Assembly: GCA_902782465.1 (NCBI GenBank)
Contig: CACZNH010000030.1
Coordinates: forward strand, 1 to 47,077
Direction of reading: 5' to 3'
Source: an uncultured Bacteroidales bacterium
GTDB lineage: Bacteria > Bacteroidota > Bacteroidia > Bacteroidales > Muribaculaceae
Length of the DNA stretch: 47,077 bases
This document shows, one piece after another, positions 24,709 through 33,240 of this stretch. Position numbers and translations under genes: made by a program. Numbering within the stretch: the first letter of the stretch is position 1; each line of letters starts with the position of its first letter. A model generated the notes under the pieces. It was given only the letters and a program-made list of their open reading frames with translations, was not told the DNA's origin and did not search any database.

Positions 24709-27700
24709 TTAACGAATCACCTTGCTGCTCTTGGTGAGGCCACTCTTGTAGCGGGTTACTACGATGTTGACGCCGTCCCAAGGCTGCTTGCTCTGCATAC
24801 CCGACATGTTGACGTAGGTTACCGATTCAACCTCATCGCCGTCGGCGGCAATGTTGGTGATAGCAGTGTCGTGACCGATGTTCAGGCCTACCAGGGTTAC
24901 CTCCTGGGTATTGCTGGTAGCGGTGGTGCCGTCAACATAGTTGGCAACCAGATAGTAGGAGTAGGTTCCACCCTCAACCAGGTTGCTCAGGGTGATGCCC
25001 GTGCTGCCAGCGTCGATGTCGGTGATGACAAAGTCGGTGTTGTCGCCGGTAGCGGTAGCATTCAGGTTCATCGTGCCTGCATAGATGGCGATGTAAGCCA
25101 TATCGGGCGAGTAGCTGCTGTCGGTCGAGTAGATGGTGATCTTGTCACCGGCACTTGCCGTCACGGTCCAGGTCTTGGTAGCACCCTTGGTGAAGGTGTA
25201 GCCAACGGCCGAGGTCTTGGCCGACTTCACGGTGATGTTACCGGTACCATAGCTGCTGTTGGCGCTGGTAATCTGAACGGTGAAGGTAGCATTGCTGTAG
25301 CCCGAGGGAACAGTGAAGGTGATGTTGCCATAGCTTGTGCTCCACCATGAGCTGGAGTTCTTGGTGTAGATGGCGCCGTTACCTGCCTTGACGTTGCTGC
25401 CGCCCCACGGCGAGGTCAGCGTGATGCTGGCGTAGCTGCCGGTGTAGTTGCTGCCGTCGAGGGCACCCAGCAGGGTCGAGGTGGGCTCGTCATCGCCGCT
25501 GGGCTGTGCCGTCAGCGTGCCATAGAGGGTGTAGCTGGATACTGCCGATGCCGATACGTTGTGCGTCCAGTTGGCGGTGAAGCCGGTGCTGGTGATGTTG
25601 GTGGCGGCATTCAGTACGGGCGTAGCCTTAGCGATGGTGGCGTTACCGGTGATGGAAACGGTCTTGCTCGTTGCACCGGTGCTGGCCACGGTGACACTGG
25701 CGGTCTGCGTGCCATAGGCGGTGGGCTGGTAGGTCACGGTCACATTCACGCCGTTGGCGGCATTGGCTGCCGTGATGGTCGTCGGCGAGATGGTGTAAAC
25801 GCCGTTGGCGTCGTTCAGGGTCAGCGTCACGTTGCCGGTCAGGTCGGCGCCGGTTACCTTGAAGGTAGCGGTAGCGGTGCCGTCAACGTTGGCGGTCATG
25901 TTCAGGCTGGTCGGGGTTACCGTCAGGGTCGGGGTAGCTGCGGGCTCCTCGTCCTTGAGGGTAACGCTCTGCTCGTTACTCCAAGCACTCTCGCTGCCGT
26001 CGGTGTAGATGGCCTTTACCTTATAGGTATAGGTTGCACCTGCCGTCAGATTGTTCACGGTGTAGTACTTGTTGGTGATACCGGTGATGGTGCGGTCGGT
26101 AGCGTCGCCAGTCTCGGTAGCATTGAGCGTGGTGTTGCCGGCATATACCTGAATCAGCGACATGTCGGGCGAGTAGCTCGTGTCGGTGGTGGTCAGCGTG
26201 ATGGTCTCGCCAGCGCTGCCGGTAACAATCCAGGTGTAGGTCTCGCCCTTGGCGAAGGTGTGGCCCACAGCCGAGGTCTTGGCCGACTTCACGGTGACGT
26301 TACCCGTGCCATAGGTGCCGGTTACGGTCGTAATCTTGACACTGAAGGTGGCATTGCTGTAACCCAAGGGGATGGTGAAGGTGATCTTGCCGCTCTTGGT
26401 GAAGTAAACGGCGCTGTTACCACCCTTGACGTTGCTGCCGCCCCAAGGCGAGCTCAGCGTGATGGTCTTGTAGCTGCCAGTGTAGTTGGTGCCGTCGATG
26501 GTGCCCAGCAGGGTGGTGCCGGTCGAGGGAGTCGAGCCGCCCTGGCCGTTCACCTGCAGGGTGTAGCTGGCCACGTTGGCGCTGGCGGTCTGGTCGGTCC
26601 AGTCGGCACGGAAGCTCGAGCTGGTGACGTAGCTGCTGTTGGCAGCGCTCATCACGGGAGTGTAGGTCGTGATGGGAGCGGTGGTGGCAGTACCCGTCAG
26701 GCTGACGGTCTTGCTCTCGGCACCGCTGCTGGCGATGGTGATGGTACCCGTCTGGGTGCCCGTAGCGGTGGGCTTGTAGGTCACGGTCACGGTCACGCCG
26801 TTGGCGGCATTGGCTGCCGTGATGGTCGTCGGCGAGATGGTGAATACGCTCGAGCCGCTCTTGGTCAGCGTCACGTTGCCGGTGAGGTCGGCACCGGTTA
26901 CCTTGAAGGTAGCGGTTGCCGTCTCGCCCGTGTAGGCGCTCATGTTCAGCGAGGTGGGCGTTACGGTCAGGGTGGGCGTTGCAGCAGCGGGCTGGGTGAG
27001 GGTTACCTCCTGCTCGTTACTCCAGGCGCTCTGGGTGCCGTCGGTGTAGATGGCCTTCACCTTGTATACAAACGTGCCGCCCTCCTTCAGGTTGCTGACG
27101 GTGTAGTACTTGTTGGTGATGCCCGTGATGGTGCGGCTGGTCTCGCCGCCGGTCTCGCTGGCATTGAACGAGTTGACTGATGCGTCGCCGGCGATGATTT
27201 CAATCTTGCTCACGCTGATGTAGTTGCTCGTGGAGCCGATGGTCACCTTGTCGGTCGATGAGCAGTTGAGCACAAAGGTGTACTCGGTGCCAGTGTCGGT
27301 CAAGGCCTGGGTCTGGGTCTGGGTCTGGCTACCGGTGCCCACGCTGAGGGTGGCGGCGCCATAGTAGCTCGAGTAGTAGGAATAGGCGGTTACCTTGACG
27401 GTCACCTTGCTATAGCCACTCAGGCTGTAGTTGGGCGATACCAGGTTGCCGCCGGTGATGAGCATGCCCGTGTTGGCATACACATAGGTCGAAGCGGTCC
27501 AGCCGGTGCCCAGGTAAGAGGCAATGCTGCCCGACACGTCGGTCAGGTAACCCTCGTCGTTAACGACTTGCGACACGCTGCTCAGGTCGATGCTGGCAAG
27601 CTGCGAGGTGGCGGGAGTGCTGCCCTTCTCGGTCACTTGCAGGGTATAGCTCGACACGTTGGAGCTCGTCGTCTGGTCGGTCCAGTTGGCGCGGAAGCTG

Positions 27701-29259
27701 TTGGTGGTGATGTAGCTGCTGTTGGCGGCGCTCATCACGGGAGTATAGGTCTCCAGGGCGGCTGCGGTGGCGGTACCCGACAGGGAAACCGTCTTGCTGG
27801 TGGCGCCGCTGCTGGCGATGGCGATGCTGCCGGTGTGGGTACCTGCTGCCGTGGGATTGTAGGTCACGGTAACGGTGGCACCGCTGGCGGCTGCGCTAGC
27901 GCTGATGGTCGTCGGCGAGATGGTGTAGGCACCGTTGGCGTCGGTCTTGGTCAAGGTCACGTTGCCGGTCAGGTTGCTACCGGTCACGGTGAAGGTCTTG
28001 GAAACGGTCTGGCCAGCGGTGGTGCTGAAGGACAGCGAACTGGGGCTGACGGTCAGCGTCGGGGTGGCGGTAGAACCGCTGGGCGGCTGGATACCGATAA
28101 CCATCTGCTGATATACGTTGAAGTTGTAGCTGCTGTAGCCGAAGGAGTTCAGCGAGCACCAGGCGTTACCGTCACCACTCCAACCGAAGTTCACGTGGTA
28201 CTTGTTGGTGCTGCTGTTGTAACCATCTACGTTGAAGGCGTGGCCACCGGCGTTGCTGCTCACGGCGCAGAAGACGATGGGACGGCCTGCTGCCATCTCC
28301 TCCTGAATCATAGCAGCCCACTGGCTGTCGGTGTACAGGGTGCTGCCACCGCTGTAGGCGCTGGTCTTCTTCACAAAGCGGGTGGTGCTGCTGTTGTAGC
28401 CGAAGAAAATGAAGGCATCGCGGATGTTGCAGACGCTGTCCACACTCACACCGCTACCGCCGGCAGCGCTCGTGCCGTAGCCCATGCGTTCGGCCTGGCC
28501 CACATAGTGCATCAGCGTGGCGACAGCCGTGCCCTGGGCGGTCGTGTAGCTGCCCGTGTAGCTGTCCAGCATATTGGCCCAGTCAAACGTTACCGAGGGC
28601 AGCGCCGTGTGGGTGTAGCTCTTGGAGCCGTAGCTCGAGTAGCTGATGGTGGACTTGTAGCCGGGGACAGCAGGTGTAGCTGCCGTCGGGTACTTCCAGT
28701 AGTAGAACACCATCGAGGCACTCGTGGCGGGGCAACCAGTCAAGCACTGGTAGCTGCCGAACTTACACTGATTATAATAAGGTGCTTCCTGGTCCCAGTT
28801 GCACGTCAGCAGCGGGCCGTAGGTCGTGGCATTCAACGACGGGGTCCTGAGCGTGTTGTGCGTCGGGACGCCATGCATGCCCGGGTGCTCCTGCAGATAC
28901 ATGATCTGGTCCTTGTACTGGCCCAGCATGTCGCGCAGACCCAGCGGCATGTTGTTCACATCCTTCAGGGGGCGGTCACCCACCATCAGGATGCTCTCGG
29001 CGCGGTCATCACCTGCGATTACCAGGAAGGTAGACGAGGTGTTGAAGATGTAATACACTGGCTGGTTCAATTTCGCATTGCCCAGCTCGGCCTTGAGCAG
29101 CACTGGATTGAGTGCCGCCGGGGCCATTACTCGTCCTGCATACAGTTCATTGGACAGATAGTGCTTAGCTATCTTTTGAGCCGTGGCCTGATCCACAGGC
29201 GCGGCTGTCAACGACACCGCCGTCAATACGGTGGCCATTAAAAGCAAGATTTTTTTCAT
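24709..29259 (-). CDS. Secreted C10 cysteine protease with repeated Ig/Fn3 modules and a sorting tail
   Basis: The 1516-residue protein has a signal peptide (1-19), a Spi-type propeptide, and a C10 domain with C176 (GCPATSASM) and H340 (GGHAFNVDGY) followed by VNFGWSGDG. From about 398 it carries three copies of an ASH-like Ig module (starting TPTLTVSPSS or TPTLTVTPTS). These alternate with Fn3-like modules (SSYTLQV; SAWSNEQ) and beta-sandwich inserts. The last residues (VTYVNMSGMQSKQPW, then IVVTRYKSG) resemble a T9SS-type sorting domain, unlike the dockerin of the other C10 protein. The repeats are very similar at DNA level. A perfect promoter lies upstream. Substrate unknown. Confidence 0.93.
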   Translation of the reverse strand: MKKILLLMATVLTAVSLTAAPVDQATAQKIAKHYLSNELYAGRVMAPAALNPVLLKAELGNAKLNQPVYYIFNTSSTFLVIAGDDRAESILMVGDRPLKDVNNMPLGLRDMLGQYKDQIMYLQEHPGMHGVPTHNTLRTPSLNATTYGPLLTCNWDQEAPYYNQCKFGSYQCLTGCPATSASMVFYYWKYPTAATPAVPGYKSTISYSSYGSKSYTHTALPSVTFDWANMLDSYTGSYTTAQGTAVATLMHYVGQAERMGYGTSAAGGSGVSVDSVCNIRDAFIFFGYNSSTTRFVKKTSAYSGGSTLYTDSQWAAMIQEEMAAGRPIVFCAVSSNAGGHAFNVDGYNSSTNKYHVNFGWSGDGNAWCSLNSFGYSSYNFNVYQQMVIGIQPPSGSTATPTLTVSPSSLSFSTTAGQTVSKTFTVTGSNLTGNVTLTKTDANGAYTISPTTISASAAASGATVTVTYNPTAAGTHTGSIAIASSGATSKTVSLSGTATAAALETYTPVMSAANSSYITTNSFRANWTDQTTSSNVSSYTLQVTEKGSTPATSQLASIDLSSVSQVVNDEGYLTDVSGSIASYLGTGWTASTYVYANTGMLITGGNLVSPNYSLSGYSKVTVKVTAYSYYSSYYGAATLSVGTGSQTQTQTQALTDTGTEYTFVLNCSSTDKVTIGSTSNYISVSKIEIIAGDASVNSFNASETGGETSRTITGITNKYYTVSNLKEGGTFVYKVKAIYTDGTQSAWSNEQEVTLTQPAAATPTLTVTPTSLNMSAYTGETATATFKVTGADLTGNVTLTKSGSSVFTISPTTITAANAANGVTVTVTYKPTATGTQTGTITIASSGAESKTVSLTGTATTAPITTYTPVMSAANSSYVTSSSFRADWTDQTASANVASYTLQVNGQGGSTPSTGTTLLGTIDGTNYTGSYKTITLSSPWGGSNVKGGNSAVYFTKSGKITFTIPLGYSNATFSVKITTVTGTYGTGNVTVKSAKTSAVGHTFAKGETYTWIVTGSAGETITLTTTDTSYSPDMSLIQVYAGNTTLNATETGDATDRTITGITNKYYTVNNLTAGATYTYKVKAIYTDGSESAWSNEQSVTLKDEEPAATPTLTVTPTSLNMTANVDGTATATFKVTGADLTGNVTLTLNDANGVYTISPTTITAANAANGVNVTVTYQPTAYGTQTASVTVASTGATSKTVSITGNATIAKATPVLNAATNITSTGFTANWTHNVSASAVSSYTLYGTLTAQPSGDDEPTSTLLGALDGSNYTGSYASITLTSPWGGSNVKAGNGAIYTKNSSSWWSTSYGNITFTVPSGYSNATFTVQITSANSSYGTGNITVKSAKTSAVGYTFTKGATKTWTVTASAGDKITIYSTDSSYSPDMAYIAIYAGTMNLNATATGDNTDFVITDIDAGSTGITLSNLVEGGTYSYYLVANYVDGTTATSNTQEVTLVGLNIGHDTAITNIAADGDEVESVTYVNMSGMQSKQPWDGVNIVVTRYKSGLTKSSKVIR

Positions 29260-29357
29260 AAGCCGTTAAGTTTAAGATAATCAGTTTAAGTTGATAATCA
29301 GTAATGTGTATGTAAAAAAATTAAGATAATTCTCGTTTTGGAAGGTTTTTTACGCCT

Positions 29358-29389
29358 CAAAGATAATGGCAATTTTTAATATAAGCAAA
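29358..29389 (-). promoter_or_regulatory. Promoter of the second C10 protease gene
   Basis: TTTG (29386-29389), 20 bases, TATCTTTG (29358-29365) on the minus strand is a full consensus match. The leader is about 95 bases. Confidence 0.8.
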
Positions 29390-29506
29390 GATTTCAGCGA
29401 TAATTTCCAATATTTTTCAACGAACGCCTTTTCGGTTTGTTGCATTTCCCCGATTTTTATTACCAAACTCTCAAATCACTCAAACGCCATAACGTCCTCA
29501 ATCATT

Positions 29507-29538
29507 CTTGTCATTATCAAACTTAATGATTACCTTTG
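29507..29538 (+). promoter_or_regulatory. Promoter of the DUF2461 gene
   Basis: CTTG (29507-29510), 20 bases, TACCTTTG (29531-29538) lies 60 bases before the ATG at 29600. Confidence 0.7.
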
Positions 29539-29599
29539 CCCTAACCGTCCTTAACGGGACTACTATTCACATAAAACATAAAACAAATTTGTCTTGATT

Positions 29600-30265
29600 A
29601 TGAAATCTGCCAGCAACATGCATGAGGTATTGGCGTTCCTAAGGGAACTTGCCGTGAACAATGACCGCGCCTGGTTCAAGGCCCGCAAGGACAGGTATGA
29701 CGCACTGCGCATGGCCTGGGAGCAGGACATGGAACGCCTCATCGGGCTGGTAGCTGACTACGACCCGCAGGCGCGCGGCCTCGCGGTGAAGGACAGCGTG
29801 TACCGCATCTACCGCGACATCCGCTTCTCGCACGACAAGCGGCCCTACAAGAACTATTTTTCGGGCGTCATCGGCCGTGGAGGGCGGCACACGGTACAAT
29901 CCTGCTACTATGCCCACTTCGGTGTAGAGGAGCTGATGCTGTGCGGCGGCATCTGGTGGCCCGAGAAGGCCGTGCTGGAGCAGCTGCGGGGGCTCATCGA
30001 TGCCGAGGCCGACGAGTTCCTTGCCATCATCAACGACCCGGCCATCACCTCGCGCTACCGGTGGATGTCACGCTCGCTCAAGACGATGCCCAAGGGCTAT
30101 GACAAGGACCACCCGATGGCCCGCTACCTGAAGATGAAGGAATATCTGCTGGTGATGGAGCTGGAAGAGGACTACTTCGACTGCGAGGACTGGGTGGAAC
30201 GTGCCGCCAGCGACTTACAACCTTTAAAACCCCTGCACGATTTCCTTAATTATGTATTTGAATAA
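29600..30265 (+). CDS. DUF2461 (TIGR02453) family protein
   Basis: The protein (about 221 residues) matches DUF2461: FLRELAVNNDRAWFKARKDRYD near the start, then VYRIYRDIRFSHDKRPYKNYFS (about 67-88) and GGIWWPEKAVLEQLRGLID. The family is widespread in Bacteroidetes, soluble, and of unknown function. I chose the ATG at 29600; an in-frame TTG at 29594 would add two residues only and is less likely. It is transcribed from its own promoter and is not obviously linked to its neighbours. Confidence 0.92.
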   Translation: MKSASNMHEVLAFLRELAVNNDRAWFKARKDRYDALRMAWEQDMERLIGLVADYDPQARGLAVKDSVYRIYRDIRFSHDKRPYKNYFSGVIGRGGRHTVQSCYYAHFGVEELMLCGGIWWPEKAVLEQLRGLIDAEADEFLAIINDPAITSRYRWMSRSLKTMPKGYDKDHPMARYLKMKEYLLVMELEEDYFDCEDWVERAASDLQPLKPLHDFLNYVFE

Positions 30266-30436
30266 ACGTCATTGAGTTACAATCCGTAACATGGGAATTT
30301 GCCAGCAATTTGGCTAAAGTGTCGGCAAATTGTCAGTCAAAGGCGGCAAAACGCGGCATTTTTGCCACCATTTTTGCGCTTTTTGCAACGCGAAACGGAT
30401 TTTTTTGAGGGTAATGGTGTTAATTTCTCAATAAAA

Positions 30437-30469
30437 TTAGACCTATTAAAAAAAATGATAGTATCTTTG
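30437..30469 (+). promoter_or_regulatory. Probable promoter of hppA
   Basis: TTAG (30437-30440, one mismatch to TTTG), 21 bases, TATCTTTG (30462-30469). It would give a leader of about 170 bases. Confidence 0.6.
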
Positions 30470-30522
30470 TGCCCGATTTATCGCGACATCATCAAGCCAC
30501 AAGATGACTGAGAACAAAAAAA

Positions 30523-30585
30523 ACTACGAATTACACGAATTTAGCGAATTTATTAACCTTCAGTGTAATTAGCGTAATTCGTAGT
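30523..30585. repeat. Inverted repeat in the hppA leader, CGAATT-rich
   Basis: ACTACGAATTAC (30523-30534) and GTAATTCGTAGT (30574-30585) are exact inverse copies. The inner bases hold further CGAATT units (ACGAATT, GCGAATT). It looks like a dispersed intergenic element rather than a terminator, because no T run follows. Confidence 0.75.
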
Positions 30586-30647
30586 CTAAAGATTTTAAAA
30601 ACTGAAACAAACAACATAAACTAACAAAATAATTTTCAAGTAAATCT

Positions 30648-33041
30648 ATGAAGAAATCCTTAATTCTCCTGCTGGCGCTGGCTTCGAGCCTCGGAATGAG
30701 CGCCAGTGAAGCCGACCTGGTGATTCCCAGCTCGGTGCATGAGTTCAGCTTCCTTCACGTGGGATTCATAGTTACCATCCTAGGTATGCTGTTCGGCGTC
30801 TATCACTTCATGAAGACCAAGAGCCTGCCCGTGCATCCCGCCATGCGCGAGATTGGTGAGGTCATCTTCAAGACCTGCTCCACCTACCTCAAGCAGCAGG
30901 GACGCTTCCTGGCTATCCTGTTCATCTTCATCGGCATCGTGGTGGCCTTCTACTTTGGCGGCCTGAGCCACATGAAGGTGTGGGAAGTGCTCATCATCCT
31001 GTTATCGACGGTAATCGGTATGCTCGGCTCCTATGCCGTGGCAGCCTACGGTATCCGCATGAACACCTACGCCAACGCACGCATGGCGTTCGCCTCGCTG
31101 CGCCGCGACCCGCTGCGCCTGCTCAATATCCCTTTGAATGCGGGTATGAGCATCGGTGTGATGCTGGTGTGCGTCGAGCTGTTCATCATGCTGGTCATCC
31201 TGCTGCTCGTCCCCTGTGAGCTGGCAGGTGTCTGCTTCATCGGCTTCGCTATCGGTGAGAGCCTCGGCGCCAGTGCACTGCGCATCGCCGGCGGTATCTT
31301 CACCAAGATTGCCGACATCGGCAGCGACCTGATGAAGGTGGTCTTCAAGATTGGTGAGGACGACCCCCGCAACCCTGGTGTGATTGCCGACTGCACGGGT
31401 GACAACGCCGGTGACAGTGTCGGCCCCACTGCCGACGGCTTTGAGACCTACGGCGTGACGGGTGTGGCACTCGTGTCGTTCATCCTGCTGGCCGTGAACA
31501 ACCTCGACATCCAGCGCGACCTGCTCGTGTGGATCTTCTCGATGCGTATCCTCATGGTCATCACCTCGATTGTAGCCTATTGGATCAACAAGGGCCTGTG
31601 CAAGGCAAAATATGCCGGCAATGACACCCTCGATTTCGAGAAACCGTTGACCAGCCTCATCTGGATTGCATCGGCGCTGAGTATCGCCGTGACCTATATC
31701 GTATCCTACTTCCAGCTCGCTCCCGTGGGTGAAATGGTGGGCAACACCAACCTGTGGTGGCAGCTGGCAAGCGTCATCTCGCTGGGAACCCTGGGCGCCG
31801 CCCTCATCCCCGAGATCACCAAGATTTTCACCTCGCCCAAGAGTGGCCACGTGCAGGAGGTTGTCAAGGCCTCGCACCAGGGTGGTGCCTCGCTGAACAT
31901 CCTCAGCGGCTTCGTGGCAGGTAACTTCTCGGGCTTCTGGACCGGTCTGGCCTTCGCCCTGCTGATGTTCGCCGGTTATGCCTTCTCGATTGACATCCCC
32001 GAGACGATGATGGCCTATCCCGCCATCTTCGCATTCGGCCTCGTGGCCTTCGGTATGCTGGGCATGGGTCCCGTGACCATCGCCGTTGACAGCTACGGCC
32101 CCGTGACTGACAACGCCCAGAGCGTCTATGAGCTCTCCCTCATCGAGGAAGTGCCCAACAAGGACGAGGAAATTGAGCGTGACTTCGGCTTCAAGCCCGA
32201 CTGGGAGAAGTCCAAGCACTACCTGGAGGAGAACGACGGCGCCGGCAACACCTTCAAGGCCACTGCCAAGCCCGTGCTCATCGGTACCGCCGTTGTGGGT
32301 GCCACCACGATGATTTTCTCCATCATCCTCGTGATTCAGAAGACCCTCGGCGTGGATCCCGCCCTGCTGCTGAACCTGCTGAACCCCTACACCATCATCG
32401 GCTTCCTGCTGGGTGGTATGGTCATCTACTGGTTCACCGGTGCTTCGACCCAGGCCGTTACCGTCGGCGCCAACCGTGCCGTAGCCTTCATCAAGGACCA
32501 CATCAAGCTCGACCCCAACGCTCCCAAGAAGGCCGACACCAAGTCGTCGGTAGAGGTGGTGAAGATCTGCACCCAGTATGCTCAGAAGGGTATGTTCAAC
32601 ATCTTCCTGGCCATCTTCATCGGTGGCAACAACGCCGTTTCGCTCTTCGTGTCCTACCTCATCTCGATTGCCCTGTTCGGTCTGTTCCAGGCCGTGTTCA
32701 TGGCCAATGCCGGTGGCAGCTGGGACAACAGCAAGAAGGTTGTCGAGGTTGACCTCGACCTCAAGGGCACCGACCTGCACGACGCATCGGTAGTCGGCGA
32801 CACCGTGGGTGACCCCTTCAAGGACACCTCGTCGGTATCGTTGAACCCCATCATCAAGTTCACCACCCTGTTCGGTCTGCTCGCCATGGAGATGGCTATC
32901 AGCGAGAACTTCCGTGAGTTTGCTCCCTGGGTGGGTATCATCTTCGTGCTCGTCGCTATCTACTTCGTATGGCGCTCCTTCTACCGCATGCGCATCGACG
33001 AGAAAATCGACGACATCCTCAACGCCTACAAGAAGGACTAA
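30648..33041 (+). CDS. hppA: Membrane-bound (ion-pumping) pyrophosphatase
   Basis: The 797-residue integral membrane protein carries the M-PPase substrate-site motifs: EDDPRNPGVIADCTGDNAGD, then SYGPVTDNAQSVYE, then VVGDTVGDPFKDTSSVSLNP. It hydrolyses pyrophosphate in the cytoplasm and pumps Na+ and/or H+ outward. The Bacteroidetes form has an N-terminal extension with a signal-like helix, as here. The motif around the potassium-dependence position reads GNTFKATAK, with Lys where K+-dependent enzymes usually have Ala. Ion choice and K+ need cannot be settled by reading. Single gene with its own promoter and terminator. Confidence 0.97.
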   Translation: MKKSLILLLALASSLGMSASEADLVIPSSVHEFSFLHVGFIVTILGMLFGVYHFMKTKSLPVHPAMREIGEVIFKTCSTYLKQQGRFLAILFIFIGIVVAFYFGGLSHMKVWEVLIILLSTVIGMLGSYAVAAYGIRMNTYANARMAFASLRRDPLRLLNIPLNAGMSIGVMLVCVELFIMLVILLLVPCELAGVCFIGFAIGESLGASALRIAGGIFTKIADIGSDLMKVVFKIGEDDPRNPGVIADCTGDNAGDSVGPTADGFETYGVTGVALVSFILLAVNNLDIQRDLLVWIFSMRILMVITSIVAYWINKGLCKAKYAGNDTLDFEKPLTSLIWIASALSIAVTYIVSYFQLAPVGEMVGNTNLWWQLASVISLGTLGAALIPEITKIFTSPKSGHVQEVVKASHQGGASLNILSGFVAGNFSGFWTGLAFALLMFAGYAFSIDIPETMMAYPAIFAFGLVAFGMLGMGPVTIAVDSYGPVTDNAQSVYELSLIEEVPNKDEEIERDFGFKPDWEKSKHYLEENDGAGNTFKATAKPVLIGTAVVGATTMIFSIILVIQKTLGVDPALLLNLLNPYTIIGFLLGGMVIYWFTGASTQAVTVGANRAVAFIKDHIKLDPNAPKKADTKSSVEVVKICTQYAQKGMFNIFLAIFIGGNNAVSLFVSYLISIALFGLFQAVFMANAGGSWDNSKKVVEVDLDLKGTDLHDASVVGDTVGDPFKDTSSVSLNPIIKFTTLFGLLAMEMAISENFREFAPWVGIIFVLVAIYFVWRSFYRMRIDEKIDDILNAYKKD

Positions 33042-33042
33042 T

Positions 33043-33093
33043 TAGGCTTTAGGCGCTAGCCCAACTAAGAACTAAGGACTAAGGACTAAGAAC
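33043..33093. repeat. Heptamer array after hppA (array 11)
   Basis: AGGCTTT and ACTAAGG-type units surround a GGCGCTAGCCC core (about 33052-33062). The array starts at the hppA stop. Confidence 0.85.
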
Positions 33094-33123
33094 CAACAAG
33101 GGCGCGAGCCCCCGTCAATAACC

Positions 33124-33163
33124 GCAAGGCGGCTGGACACCACACAACGTCCAGCCGCCTTGC
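33124..33163 (+). terminator. Terminator of hppA
   Basis: A perfect 15-bp stem (GCAAGGCGGCTGGAC and its inverse) with a 10-base loop is followed by ATTTTAC. It lies about 80 bases past the stop, beyond the heptamer array. Confidence 0.9.
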
Positions 33164-33240
33164 ATTTTACTATCTCTAATTGAATAGCTAGCTCATATGA
33201 TAGGAAGAAAACTAGCCATATAAAAAAATGGCTTCTTTCA

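Larger units (their letters stand above)
29260..29599. other. Divergent intergenic region
   Basis: This 340-base AT-rich gap separates two divergent genes. It holds a leftward promoter (29358-29389), a rightward promoter (29507-29538) and, in the protease leader, two copies of GATAATCAG. No gene is seen in it. Confidence 0.7.
30266..30647. other. Intergenic region before the pyrophosphatase gene
   Basis: This 382-base AT-rich gap contains the probable hppA promoter (30437-30469) and a 12-bp inverted repeat (30523-30585) in the predicted leader. A 70-codon reading frame at 30299-30511 overlaps the promoter and looks non-coding. Confidence 0.6.

Noticed and set aside
25561-29241. Very long plus-strand open frames (539 and 557 codons) opposite the second C10 protease
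   Set aside because: They are shadows of the GC-rich, repetitive protease gene. The translations are Gly/Ala/Val/His-rich without domains, and the minus-strand frame has clear catalytic motifs.
30299-30511. 70-codon frame upstream of hppA
   Set aside because: It overlaps the predicted hppA promoter, has a composition unlike coding sequence here and no recognisable similarity.
31002-32780. 592-codon minus-strand frame opposite hppA
   Set aside because: The plus strand encodes an unmistakable pyrophosphatase; the opposite frame is rich in His/Glu/Gly and has no recognisable domain.
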